Source of the DNA: Agrypnia vestita
Taxonomy: Eukaryota > Arthropoda > Insecta > Trichoptera > Phryganeidae
Reading direction: 5' to 3'
NCBI GenBank assembly: GCA_016648135.1
Contig: JADDOH010002112.1
Coordinates: 1 to 64,000 of the forward strand
Length of the DNA stretch: 64,000 nucleotides
The position numbers and the translations under genes were made by a program. Positions within the stretch are counted from its first letter, which is position 1. Every line of letters starts with the position of its first letter. Below are positions 1 through 13,000 of this stretch, piece after piece. The notes under the pieces were generated by a model that did no database searches, had not been told where the DNA came from, and saw only the letters and a program-made list of their open reading frames with translations.

Positions 1-964
1 ATAGACGCTCGACGGGTAATTTCATTTCAACTCTAAAGTACACGATCATAGAGTGCAGATCTGTGTACACGAACTATGACAGAGATTTGAAATTTGAATG
101 GATGCGTAAGGAAAGATAGGCTTAGGGCCGGTTGTTTCAAGTCGGATTAAAGTAAGCGTTCTTTTAAAGCATAGATTTTTACGTTCTCCACCAATCAGAC
201 AATACGTTTTCGTAAAAATCTATGTTTTAATGGACCGCTTACTTTGATCGAACTTGAAACAACCGGGCTTTAATAAGCTATCTATTATTTTTTACTTGAT
301 TTTTTGCGATGTGCACGTGTGATGTTTCGGTGAATTCCCAATTTTACGCTGTATAAATAAAACAATTCTGTTTAATTATTTTATTTTTTATTGAACTATT
401 ATTAATTTACAGGCCGGCTAGATATTTTTCTAAAATCAATATTTTATTCGATCGATCTCGACTTCTTATATCTACCTGAAAAGGGATGGTAAAATTTAAT
501 TATTGTGTTATTTCGTTACTTTTCAACTTTAGTACATAAATGATAAACAAACTTGTAGGGAATAAAATTTTCTATACCTAACTATGGTCCTTATTCAGGA
601 GTCCAACATTAATTATTATATATGTAATATTATCTTGAATTTAGATTTAATTAATTTTTATTAAAAATTCCCTGTTTTCAACTTTATAGATAAATAAATA
701 AATCTATTATAATTTTATTTAGACCACTTATTATTGGTTTTTTACATGTTTCGGAAACAATGTTCCTTTTCTCAGATTGAGCCTTAAACTAAAGTTGACA
801 AATAATACAGATATATTTATTTATTAATCATGTTACCACAAAGTGAAAACCTGACTTTGAAAGATGTATTCTTCAATAAATTTCTCAAACATCTCAAATG
901 TAAAGTATTTTTAAATTATGTATTTATTTATAAATTTATAGATAATAAATAAATGTAAAGGTTT
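1..964. other. AT-rich intergenic DNA with one MITE
   Basis: No coding region is recognisable. Apart from the MITE listed at 125-269, this stretch is AT-rich sequence with short A/T runs and no long open frame. Confidence 0.5.
125..269. mobile_element. PIF/Harbinger-like palindromic MITE (family A)
   Basis: A 145-bp hairpin begins GGGCCGGTTGTTTCAAG and ends with the inverse. It is flanked on both sides by TTA. The 3-bp TWA duplication and GGGCC-type ends fit PIF/Harbinger elements; the superfamily assignment is inference. Further copies lie at 8838-8982, 12345-12490, 23742-24357, 35843-36345, 39081-39236 and 55543-55685. Confidence 0.75.
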
Positions 965-1211
965 TTATCATTTTATTTAACTTGTATTGAAACGAATGAA
1001 TTTTTCGTAATCGATTTGAATTAGTGTAGTGATAGTCCAACGTTTTACAAAAAATAAGTCAAACATATTGAAAAAATTCAAACTTTGATGTCGCATATCT
1101 CCATAACTATTGATATTAGGTCATGATAGCTTTCGACTCATAATCAAGGCAGGAATATAGTCCTGCGAGGTTATTAATATATTAATATATTTCCAAATAA
1201 CCCTGTACACA
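965..1211. mobile_element. Half copy of mariner-like palindromic MITE (family C)
   Basis: The sequence matches the right arm of the complete 58,982-59,520 palindrome and ends in the same CAAATAACCCTG terminus followed by TA. The left arm is missing. Confidence 0.65.
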
Positions 1212-2170
1212 TGTAATGATGTGTACCTAATATATTTTTTTATACACACATTACTGCTTTGTACTTTATATTTTTAATTTTTATACTCATATTTTAATGC
1301 TTATACCCGATACTTTCACTGCTTATATATGTAGATTATATTTATATTTTACTGCTTACACCTGATATTGTTGTGTATACCTACTTCTTTCTTTATTATA
1401 TATAGAAATAAGTATATAAAACAATATGTAAAAGCCTATAACGTGAGTAAACAAATAAATAATAAAATATATCTTTTTACATATAAGCACAAGTATCGGT
1501 TTTACGTTCCCCGAAACTATATTCCTTCGAACTTCTTTAAATTTTAAAAATTAACGTAATAAAAATAGCCAACGATTGAGCCGTCGAGCAGTGTCGCGTC
1601 GAACCGTAGACAGTTGATCATCGTCCCGATGTTTAGATAGAACGTCCGCGACGTCCACGTAGCGAAGTTGACGAATTCAACTAGTTGATCGTCTCGTCGA
1701 TGGACGGACGTAGACGGTCTCGTTTCGTCGATGGTAAATATGTCAACGACCCATCCCTAGTAGGTATATAGTGCCAATTTTTTGCCGAAGTTTTAAAGTA
1801 AAACAATCTCTTATTTTGAAAATAAATAATATGCAGATGGACAATAGCTGTTACATAGAATTTTTGAAACTTTCCAAAAGAATACTAATGACCTGACTTA
1901 TCCTTTTTCTTAATCAATATATGTATATATATATATATAAAAAGAAACCCGTGTTTCCCTATCCGCCAAGTTTTCTTCACAACCAGATACTACCACCCCC
2001 TGGTGGTTTTGGTGGTGGATAGCCCTTAGTGTCCCATTAAAAATGTGCGAGTTTGGTGGGGGTGGCTGAGCGTGGGTGGGAGTGGGTGGATGGGAAAATG
2101 CGCTTTCTAGCACATTGTTTTGTTATGGGAAGGCTGCAAATGCTTCAGATTTCAGTTTCAGTTTCAAAAT
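1212..2170. other. Intergenic AT-rich DNA with microsatellite
   Basis: No gene is seen. It includes a short (AT)n run near 1918-1940, a locally GC-rich stretch at 1590-1730, and a GGTGG-rich stretch with small inverted repeats around 1990-2090. Open frames here are short and in low-complexity sequence. Confidence 0.45.
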
Positions 2171-2239
2171 AGGCACGCCGACTGTGTCGGTGAGTCTAGA
2201 AGGTTCCCGAAAAACCTGCTCTAGAAAGTTCTGGAAGGA

Positions 2240-2267
2240 GAAGGTTCTAGAAAATTCCCGAAAGTTC
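2240..2267. promoter_or_regulatory. Six-unit heat-shock element
   Basis: GAA-GG-TTC-TA-GAA-AA, then TTC-CC-GAA-AG-TTC: six perfect alternating nGAAn pentamers, where a typical HSF-binding element needs three. Function is inferred from the HSF consensus only. Confidence 0.55.
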
Positions 2268-2356
2268 TATAAGGTTCTAAACTGAGTGGCGGAATGTGTC
2301 GGTGTGTCTAGAAGATTCCGGTACATTCGATAAATTTCTTGAAAATTTTGGAAGGA

Positions 2357-2384
2357 GAAAGTTCCAGAAGGTTCGCGAACGTTC
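2357..2384. promoter_or_regulatory. Second six-unit heat-shock element
   Basis: GAA-AG-TTC-CA-GAA-GG, then TTC-GC-GAA-CG-TTC: again six perfect alternating units, with spacer bases that differ from the first array. The pair resembles an expanded degenerate repeat within the Helitron-like element. Confidence 0.55.
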
Positions 2385-2446
2385 TATGATGATCCAAACA
2401 GTGTACTAAAAATCTACGCGTGCGAAGCCGCGCGGGCACAGCTAGT

Positions 2447-3500
2447 ACTATATAATGTTTGGAAACGCTGTCAAATAATTATTGACAGTCATATCTAATC
2501 ATATCACACAGGTATGTTTTTTTTTATTTGACAGTGATGGTGAAGAACCAGGCTTTAAATTAATAATCATGTGAGAATGTTCCAACCAAAGTGAATCAAA
2601 TGCAATTTTTACCATAGTGATAAGCAATGAGACTAGTATTTTATATATGTATTGTGTAAATAACAAGAAGGTCACGTTTATACTAATAGGCTATTATTGA
2701 TTAATTTATGAAATATCTAATAAAAATATTAGTTATTGTTTTTATTTGGATCAGTGATATCAATGAAGAAATTTTTATCACTAAATTCATATCTTTGATA
2801 TAATGTGTGCATCTTTGCCCTTGAGGTGAAATTTTAGAGAAATAAGTTATGTTATAATTTATCCCACCTTATTATTATAATTCTTAAAAGATGTCACCTT
2901 AATAAATAATTAAATTGTAAGCCAAGAAGCGAACCAAAATTACAGGAATAAATTACAAATACCTACTATCATGTCACTTCTCAATATCGAGAAAATAGTA
3001 ACATTTTATATGTATATAAAATACCTCTGCATCTTGCAGCACAAGTTTGTTATTTTTTATAAAAATATTTTTGGTGCACAGGAAACGTAATTTTGTGGAA
3101 ACGCTCCATCGTTTCGTCTCGAAGAAATGTAATAATATATTAAGTAAGGAAAGAAGTTATAAGTTAAAGCAGAGCAGATGCATGAAACCATAGTGAAATC
3201 CAGTGTAATATAGAAAAAAAATACAGAAAAAAAATCATTCCATAACTGAATTTTTAATACATATATACCAGTCGCGGTTGCTTTATACACGCTTTGGATT
3301 TTCCGCATCCTTTGTGTTCTAAAGACAAAAAGCTTTGGACTTTTTTTTTCTTGTCGTAAATAAAATTGTCTTGTCCTTTAGAGGCCAGTTATGGCTACAC
3401 TAATGGCGAAAACGCATATCTATGTAATTCTCAACGTCGGAACATCTATGAATAATGATCTATGATAATAAATATAAACTCACAGATATCACCAACAGTG
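2447..3500. other. Intergenic AT-rich DNA
   Basis: No gene, RNA gene or clear repeat boundary is recognised. Short open frames (for example 3057-3308, minus) are hydrophobic low-complexity translations without family features. Confidence 0.4.
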
Positions 3501-4075
3501 GATTCTATTAGTCGTTCCGTATCCACAAATTTGATACTTGATTGTACTTATGGAGATATGCAATCGCAAAGTGTGCACTTTTTTTCAATACTTCTGTTGG
3601 ACTGTCATTACAGTAACTTATATTGATTATGAAAAATTCATTCGCTTTAATACAAGTCAAATAAAATGTCAAAAACCTTGCAAAAATTGAAAATGCATTT
3701 TTTTTCAATACTTCTGTTGAACTATCATTACAGTAACTTATATTGATTATGAAAAATTCATTCGCTTTCATTCTCTTCCATTCATACAAGTCAAATAAAA
3801 TGTCAAAAACCTTGCAAAAATTGAAAATACATTTTTTATAGGATTTTTATCATTTTACTTTAGTTGTATTGAAGCGAATGAATTTTTCATAATCGATATA
3901 AGTTACTGCAATTACTGTTCAACTTTTTGCAAAAAATTAGTTAGAAATATTGAAAAAAATACAAACATTGTTATTGCATATCTCCATAACTGTTGATATG
4001 AGGTAATAGTTGCTTGAACATTTTCGACTCATTACCAAGGCAGGAATCCACCTGTTAAGTTTTTGCTATTACCTA
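3500..4075. mobile_element. Rearranged family C MITE with internal duplication
   Basis: Blocks match the family C palindrome (TATGGAGATATGCAA, ATTGATTATGAAAAATTCATT and the inverse). A segment of about 120 bp is duplicated in tandem around 3585-3780, with inverted matches at 3840-4050. It looks like a degraded foldback with an internal repeat. Confidence 0.5.
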
Positions 4076-4132
4076 TGAGACACCCAATACGTATGCATGT
4101 CATCAAAGTAGTCTATGAAGGTAGAATGTGAT

Positions 4133-4556
4133 ACACTATAAATTGGCGTGCGAGGGAGGGCGTCCCTGTCGCGTAACAGAACTTGCCAGGGTGTAAATTT
4201 ATTGCACAATACTAATGTACAGAATGTCCGGTGACTGGTGTCAGAGCCTTTTAATAGAAATTTGGTCAGGCAACACTAAAGAAACTAATTAATAATGGCG
4301 GCCGCTCAATCTGTCAAACGGTAATATCGGTCCATTATTTGCTTTTTCAGCTTCGCAAAACTTTAATAGGCAATTGTTCTTGCATCATCCCGGACTGTTT
4401 TGGACATAATAATTCAATGTATATTGGTAATCAAGATGTCACAGCTCCCGAAATTGAACAGAATGACAGGGCGAGGGGTTACCGCCGGGTGCGGGCGAGG
4501 CAGGTTTTAGATCCAAATTCGCAGCACGCCAATTTACGTTGGGCAAGCAATAGTAC
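4133..4556 (+). mobile_element. TIR element, copy 1 (family F)
   Basis: The left end CACTATAAATTGGCGTGCGA and right end GCACGCCAATTT then CAATAGT match, in reverse orientation, an element at 34,048-34,495. Inner inverted ends are GGCGTGCG/CGCACGCC. An open frame of 90 codons crosses it, but the second copy carries several indels not in multiples of three, so coding is unlikely. Confidence 0.6.
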
Positions 4557-5345
4557 CACCGGTCCTTATATTTATTTTTTATTTTTCAATCCAGTCCATC
4601 CTTTATTTTAACCGGTTACACATGATAGTGTTATTTGAAATCTGTATCTGATTGTATAGAAGATCAGAAACTGGGCCCATTGAATTGTGAAAAACCGATC
4701 ATCAACATAATCAGATACAAAACTCAAATAACGGTTAGTGTGTCACCAGTTAAAACCATCAATAATATGTTTAGGGCTGATGTACTGAATTTGAGATTTT
4801 ATAGGAAAGGAAGGGATAGATACATAAATTCTAGAATTCAGTACATTCTAAATTAGTAATCCTCGGTGACTGCATTCGAAACATTTTTTTAATTTTTGGA
4901 TATTTTTAAGCCTTCGATTGATGTTAATTGATTATAACTTATTTTATTGACTTGTAGATACATATTAATGCGGAAAGGAATTATGTTGTAAGCACCAAAA
5001 CCGCATACAACCATAATATAACCATATATAAATTCATTAACGATTTTATAATAAAATCTTTCCATTATTTGACAGCAACATTCCAATATTTTTTTAATGA
5101 AAACAATTAAGTTTATTTTAAATTTGAAGTTTTGGTGCTTACAGCAAAATTACTTTCCAGTGTAAATGTTTAAATCATTTTATTATATCAAAAAACATTT
5201 TTAAAAAAAGATTAGTCGTCCACAATCATCAAACAAGACAAATTCGCTTGATTTTTTCAAGCAAGCTCTTTTACACGAGAGAAGTATCTATGGCAGAAAT
5301 GTTTATTACGAAGGGCAGGAAAAAGGCAAGAGGAATGTAAATAAA
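4557..5345. other. Intergenic DNA with repeat fragments
   Basis: No gene is recognised. A short block at 4832-4890 (CTAGAATTCAGTACATTCTA) recurs at 28,757-28,820, so it belongs to a dispersed repeat. The rest is AT-rich. Confidence 0.4.
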
Positions 5346-5370
5346 AAAATATGTTTACAGTACAATCACA

Positions 5371-5376
5371 TTTATT
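5371..5376 (-). terminator. Probable polyadenylation signal of the IRF2BP gene
   Basis: AATAAA on the minus strand, about 1.5 kb downstream of the stop codon at 6881, followed within 30 bases by a T-rich stretch. It would define a 3' UTR of about 1.5 kb spanning roughly 5350-6880. Inferred from the motif only. Confidence 0.4.
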
Positions 5377-6880
5377 CATAAACATTAATACTTAGCACTA
5401 GATTCAAAGCAGATATCCATTGTGAGTTTGTATGTACTTCTTCCAAAATATTACAAGGTTTTGCAAAACAAAGTATGGATATCGGAAACAGAACACTGGA
5501 GACTCACTGAAATATATATTGTTAATGCGGAAAAGTTATTTACAATTTACAATACAGATAACACATCCCAGAGATGACCTCGGCAACAATACAACCCGCA
5601 GACTGACAATGGTCCGCGGAAAACTTTCCAAGTAACAAGCGAAGCGTACACCGGCAATGGCAGCCGCTTCATTAAAAACAGAGTTATTAAAAAAAATTAA
5701 CATACTAATGTAGACATTATAAGGTAATTATGTTCCTTTTTACATATATACCAGCGAGTTTTAGAGTTCCTATATATGCCGCAGCAAATGGGCTTGCGGC
5801 CTGATATTACATTTCAAGTGACTAGGTTAAGTTTATCATACGACAGCAGGACGTTCCCGGGCTAACTGACAACCCCTCTCTACACACTGATCAAGTTTTA
5901 ACAAATTTTATTAATAAAATCAACAATGAAACGACACGGTCTCGGTTACACCCACGGTGTAATAATACGGTTTACCTTGATTGTCAATATAATACAAGAA
6001 TAGGTTTAGTGGTTAAATAATGACAAAAGAATGGTTTTGCTGACCTGCGTAACTGACAAACATCATCACGTGACGTGACAATGTAAAATTACAAAATCAT
6101 CTTTGTAAAATGATAACATTCCTACTGTATACTGTTGTCCTATGTGATAAGTTATAATAAAATTTGTACAAGTGATTTAAATATTAATTTCAAATAAAAT
6201 TCTAACATCTATTTACAAATATTTACATAATGTGGGAAGCGGCGCGTTCCCTTCAAAAGGAGTAGTACGAAATAGAACCTTATAAATCAGATCAAACACG
6301 ATGAAATGTTTACTATTTAAAAAAAAACCTACGTCAAACTAAAAACCAAGTAATTTAATATGACGTCCATTGATATTTTTAATGATATACAAAAACTCAA
6401 TGTTGCCAACAGTGTAAATTGAAAAGAAAAATTGAATTAAACAATTCATACCAACGCGGCTGTAAACCTATCACGCTCAAATATAACAAAACCCTTATTT
6501 CCGATCCATAATGGCGCCCTAATGCACGCCGACAGAATAAGAGATGACGGATAACAACTCTACAAGTGTTACTAATGGCAAAGTCTCGTTACCATACACC
6601 ACAGAGAGAGCGAAATAAAATGTATACATATTCCAACAAATGCTTATTACTTATATAATGACACGACCATACGTTTGCACAATCTAACGACTCCGCATCC
6701 GCCCGCCAGTCACAGGGCGGCTTCCGTGGACAATGGACTTCATCATGGGCCGACTGGCGCGCGTCGAGTGACGAACGGCGTCTGTCACGCCGGGCTCGAG
6801 GCCTAACAACAGATTCGGCAGAATGCCGACATTCCCCCGGGGGGGGACAACAGATAGAAGGAGGCGGTCCCTGGGCGGGC

Positions 6881-7006
6881 CTAGGTGTCGCGCTCCTTCT
6901 TGGGCTTGAACTCCTCCCCGAGGATGGTAGCGATCTCCCCCTGCATGAATGCCCACGGCACGTTAGAGTTGGCCAAGGGACACTTCTCACCGCTCGGGCA
7001 GTACAC
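6881..7006 (-). CDS. pits: IRF2BP exon 4 (end of RING, C-terminus)
   Basis: Forty-one residues begin [20 protein letters not shown], continue MQGEIATIL, and end KKERDT then TAG. This is the strongly conserved family C-terminus and provides the last RING cysteines (C384, C390). The acceptor is TTATTGCAG. Confidence 0.94.
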   Translation of the reverse strand: MYCPSGEKCPLANSNVPWAFMQGEIATILGEEFKPKKERDT

Positions 7007-10000
7007 CTGCAATAAATAAAAACAATCAGCAAAATAGTCAACTAATGTGTTATAAAACCATGCTCATTTTAAACATCACTAATTGCAATGAGCACCAAGA
7101 GGTGAATGATAATTCAAGTTATGAAAAAAACCTACTACAAAAAAAAAAGGCACGATGACAGATTTTTAAATAACCTTCTATAATGTAGGTACAAGTTAAC
7201 TATTACCGAAAATAACATTATTTCAGTAATAAACTAAGTATTTACGCAAATATTCATCAATCTTTTTTTAATTTCGCGCAGAAATGCCCGAAGGTGTCAT
7301 GGCGTCTACATGACATCAAGCCTAAGTAAATATTGTATTGTGTCTATGACAATAGTTCAAGAGAAACAGTGAGAGCACTTAGTTACGACGTCATTCGCTC
7401 TGGTCGGTGTTTTCAGTTAAAATGGCCGAATGCAGAATTTTATACTTTTATTTTATTGAAAATCTTATTAATCTCAATGTGTAATATTAAAACTGGATCA
7501 TTTTTTACAATACTTTCAAAATATTTTCGTCACTATAATCACTTATTATTTAATTCTTTAATACTGTCATCAGGATTATTATAAAAGTTAATGCACCGTC
7601 ATTTCAAAAGACATCAACTACAGATAGCTCTAAAAAAATAATGATAAATGTTTAAAAGATAACTGAATTTTTAAATGTGTAAAACAAATTGCACAAGAGA
7701 ATACTAACAGCATACTCCCAATAATCCGGGATTGCATTAAGAGGGTTATGGATTAACCGGGGCAATAAGTTATTGATTTTTTTTATATTTCAATTTCTTT
7801 ATAAAATGTAAAACTATTTTTCCTATTAACTAAATAATGCTGCGTAAATAAAAAAAATAATAATATAAAACTATTAAAGTTATAATTACGCAGAATTGTT
7901 AAAAAAAAATTATCACGCAAGAAGTGAACGTCGTGTTTTAAAGTTTTATAATTTTTAGTGGTTGTACTTATTTCTTTATTTTTTTATTCTCTATTATCTT
8001 TAATTCAATAGTGATGATGACAATTTTTAGTTTAATGAATATCACTTGGGAACTTTGTTTGGAAAAAACTGAAATGGCTTTTGTAATTTTTTACAGAGAA
8101 CTCGGTGCAAGCAATGAGAGATAATAAATCCAACTCACTTCGGTTCCGGCCTGCCTCTTGATACTGTCCCGGCTGCACGGGAAGCAGAACTTATGGTGTG
8201 GCTGCGACGGGCACTGCACAAAGTGCGTGTCCTCCAGGCGCTCCTGGCACAGTGTGCACTTGAGGGTGGGTGCGGGGGCGGGCGGGGCGGGGGCCGGTGC
8301 GGCATCGGGTCCCACCGGTCCTCCCGGTACGCCGCCCTCTCCTGGCGTGACGGGGCCCGCGCCGGCCGCCTCAGACGACGTCACTGACGTAGTCGAAGAC
8401 ACGTGGCGCGAGCCGGACGAACGACGTCCACTAGTCGTGCCGGAGGTCGGGAAGTGTTCTGAAATAAATATTTCTAATAAATACACCACTTTGCACTGTT
8501 AAGGTATTTTAATTATAATTTTTCTCTTTAAGGGAACAACAAATAACCTTTATAATATGTATTTATATATCGTCCCTTTAAAGATAAAACTTACTAACCG
8601 CAATATCGGCCAAAATTAGTTATGAATACAAACATTCATATTTTTTCCATCTCCCTTCTAGGTAAAAATCAGAAAATATGTGTACCGTGTCCATTGATAG
8701 TTATTTAGTGGTAAAACGCTTAATTTGAACATTTTCAATAATTATAATATCACATTTTGAATGTTAAATTTCATTACTTCCACACCATTTATCACTCCAT
8801 CCACTCTATCCACTCCAAACCACACCAATGTTACTTAGGCCCGGTTGTTTCAAGTTCAATCAAAGTAAGCGGTCAATTAAAGCATAGATTTTTACGAAAA
8901 CGGATTGTCTGATTGGTGGAGAACGTAAAAATCTATGCTTTAAAAGAACGCTTACTTTAATCCAACTTGAAACAACCGGCCCTTAGTGAGTTTTACCTCT
9001 AAAGGGACAATATGATAGATTATAAATATATATGTGATATACGTAAACATTGTTGATCATCAACACAACAAAAATATGGACTTACTTATAGCCCTGGATA
9101 AATTCAACAGATATTATAGCTGTAATACAAATGCATTGTCTAAGAATTTATGGGTTTACCAGTTATTTAAAAGCATGCTGATAACCTAATTGCCTGAGAA
9201 CATGACACAATTACTAATTGTCATGTTATTTAAATACTAATATAATATATGAATGAGTATTAAAATAACATGGCAAATAAATAAGAATATTTTGTTCAAT
9301 TAGTATAAAAAAATTACAATATGGAGGAGACACAAATTAATCAATTGTTGTATGTATTTGTAAATTAAATAAAAATAATTCAACAAGAAATGTTTTCATG
9401 TACAGCACTGCATTTGCTTAAGTGTTAACAATCCTAATCCTGTCCGACAGATAAGGTGGGTGACACAAGTCTAACATTTACTTGGGAATATTTAATAGAT
9501 AGCTCCGGAGATAGGGACAATATACAGAGCTTATTCAAATAAGATGGGTATTTTGATATGTACATAACAAGACAAAAAACATTATTTATTTACATATATG
9601 CATATTTATAAATAAGCACTTTCTTTGCAAATTGCATAAATTCATATGTTTGTGCTTCATCAGCATTCGTTTAACTGTGTGAGGAAAGGCACTCAGCAGT
9701 TTTCTTAGTGGATAGTTCTATTGAAACAATTTGATTTATTGGTGGCAGCAATTGTAAAATATGTATGTAGTAGAAATAGTCGCATGTATTTCAAATGAAA
9801 GGAAATAAATATATATATTTGAAAAGATACATATAGTAGAGTGCCAATTATCCATCGAATTAAAGAAATGATTAAATCAAATGTTTATCGGGTTAAACAT
9901 GATGACATTTTGATAGCATTTAATTATAAAACTCAACACATTAATAATTACTCACATAGAAAGTCTGTGATTCTTGGTTGGCTTTTTTGTAGCATTTAGA

Positions 10001-13000
10001 TTTGTTACATTTGGAAACAATCTTATAAGGATTTTTAAAAAAAATCTAATACTGACGACCACAGAAAACAGAACCCCGGATAATAAATGTTTTGGCTGTA
10101 TTTTAAATAATAATGAATTAATTTTGATAAATTAAAAAATCACAATTGATATCGTCCCTTTAAAGGTAAAACTCACTAAACGACATTGGAGTAGTTTTGA
10201 GATAATGGGGTTTTAACATTCAAAATGTGATACATATTAAAATTATCGAAAATGTTCAAATTATGAGTTTTACCACTAAATAACTATAAACTGGCACTGA
10301 ATATTCACCTTCCGATTTTTACCTAGAATAGAGATGGAAGAAATATTAATGTTTTTCATAACTCATTTTGGCCAATATTGCGGTTTGTGAGTATTACTTC
10401 TAAAGGAACGATATAATTCTGAAATCTCATCGAATGGCAAAGTTGGAACCATATCATGCAATACCACCTTGGAGAAAATATTAAAATGATTTTTCTGTGT
10501 TTAGTTTTCTGGGATATTTTACAGTGTGTAAGTGACCTCTCTGGCTGACGTTTCGGATCCCATTGCAGTGTCCATCACCAGGACTGATGTGATGGACCCT
10601 GCAACGGAGAGGTCACATATACACGGCAGAATATCCCAGAAAATTATACACAAAACATTCTGAACGGCCGTAAAAACCTGAGAACATTTTTATTAAAATG
10701 ATTGCATGATAAAAATGAAAAAATGAAATGAAAAGTACATACCATATTGTATTTCTGGACATAAAATAAAAAAACTAAAAAAAATAAAAATAAATACCTA
10801 TAATTTACCTGATGAGTTGGGCGAGTGCTGGCTGGAGCGGCTGGCTGACCGCTGCTGCACTCCTTGCGCCACACCCGGGGGAGAGGCAGAGGGGGCACTG
10901 CGGGGGCTGCCGGGGGGCAGGGTGTCAGTCACGGACATGAGCGCGGCCATGGGCGAGGGGCCAGCGCCCACTGCGCCCTGCGGCGGGGCACCTGGCGGGG
11001 AGGTCGATTGCCCGTTGGGAAGTCCTACAGAACTGGAGTAGCCTGAAAATTTCATGAATTAGTCATCTGGTGTAATAAAAAACATTAAGAATTGGGACTA
11101 TTTGATTTTAATGTCATTTATTTGGCAGTGTGACAGAAAATTTTTAATATTTGCATGTGAACCAGAAAACTATATAAAATGTTTAATTAATAAAATTAAT
11201 TAATTCAAATGTTGCTTCTAATGAACAATACTAATTAAACTGAAGGAAGAAAATCTTTGTAACCAAAATTCTCAAAACTCCCTGCAAATCGGTACTGCCT
11301 TTGGAGTTATTCAACATTTGAAAAATATTAATAGCATATTTCTTCAGGTTCCAATAAATCTGTAATTATTCAATGTTCACTTTCAATATTGAGTTAAAAA
11401 TATCTCCTGGCACTGATAACAATAATTAGGATTCAACTGATTTAGTAGAATTGTAATAAATGACACTAAACTCATGTGATGAAATTTGTAGTACCCTGAT
11501 CTGTTTATTCTCCTCTCAAATGTACGAGTATATGACAGAAGCCTTTAAATGTAAAAAAAAAATGCACACCATATCAGTTTTGAAGCCTGATATTCTTGGG
11601 ATGAAACATAAATACTAAAACGTCTGATAATAATGAATATTATTTGAAATACATGTTCCTATCAACATGGGCATAGAATATTTGGCTACAAATAACTGGT
11701 TTCTTATTTTCGTTAAGTTATTGACTTCTTTAGTAACACAGATTGATAATAAATGTAAGAAAAGCGAGTCAAAGGGAAAGAAAGATACAAAATATTCAAA
11801 AAGCGGTTAAAAAATTTTCGTGTTGGGTGCAAAATAATAAAAAGATGAGATTGTATTTCAAAAAAATCTTTAATAACGAGGGTAGAAAGACAAAAGAGCA
11901 TTAGTGTTTATTTCGAACTTTACAAAGGAGCAAAATAAAGTTTTGTAAATCTAATTTCGTCAACGTTTATTATATTATTAAACGATTTCCATATTAATTA
12001 ATCCAAAACACATATGGAAATCATTAATAATAAAAGAAAAATTGACAAAATCAGATTGACAAAACAGTATTTTGCTCTCCTGTGAAGTTTCAAACAATCA
12101 CTAACGCCCTTTTGGCTTTCTACCCTTGATATATTGAATGGATATTGAAAAATAATAGCTAACATTACTGATATTCTTATTTACAATATAGTGAATTCAA
12201 AAATATTAAGCTTTATTCAAAAATACAAGCTTACAACATTATTGATTTTCTTATTTAGTCAACATAAAAAAATAAATTTCTACAAAATCTATATATCTTA
12301 GAGTGAAAATTAACTTAATTTTTACATTCAAAATATGTCTCTTCGGGGCGATTGTATCAACTTATTTTATAGTAATCTTTCATCTAAATCATTGATTATT
12401 GCGTTTTCCACCAATCATACAACCCGTTTTCGTAAAAATCTATGGTTTTTATGAAAGATTACTATTATCCAAATTGATATAACCGGTCCATTAGATTTAA
12501 ATGATACAAAACAATTATTTATGTCTGGCAAATTGTACCTCCTACACCTGCTTTCACCAAGCATCAAAGTGGCAGACATCCTAAACAGTTGTTGATGTCA
12601 TGATGTTCTCAAAAGCCTTATTTGCTATTTGTACCACAAACAAAATATGTATTTTTATATCACATACTTATTCGCTGTACCAGTAAATTGATTTATGGAA
12701 TGTCATTAAACATTATTTAAATAACTACATTGAAATTATAATATTTTATTCTTTAAACAAAATTATAATCCTGTAAATGATCGCCTTTGGTATAATGTAG
12801 TGGTTGTGTTAGGAAATTTTAATTTTCAATAAGAAAAAGGAAAAAAAATATTAATTTATGGTAAGTATATTAAAAAATATTCTTTATAAGTTCTTTTCGT
12901 GAAGATCTATCTAGGGATGTATCTAGTGAACATAAAGAATTGTAAAATAATAAATAACATTTTCTATTATATTCGAGGTAGATTGGAAAGAAGTGAGAGC

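Larger units (their letters stand above)
2170..2446 (+). mobile_element. Helitron-like repeat carrying heat-shock-element arrays
   Basis: The right end reads GCGTGCGAAGCC, then CGCGGGCA and GCTAGT. This matches the lepidopteran Helitron 3' terminus (GC-rich hairpin followed by CTAG-T). Upstream are three runs of alternating GAA/TTC at 5-bp spacing: 3 units at 2199-2211, 6 units at 2240-2267 and 6 units at 2357-2384. A shorter run is at 2224-2236. The left boundary is uncertain. Related sequence lies at 63,600-63,830, 46,785-46,930 and 57,360-57,440. Confidence 0.6.

Noticed and set aside
4339..4611. 90-codon frame with NCSC/PDCFG motif in the family F element
   Set aside because: The other copy has several indels that are not multiples of three in the same stretch, so the frame is not conserved.
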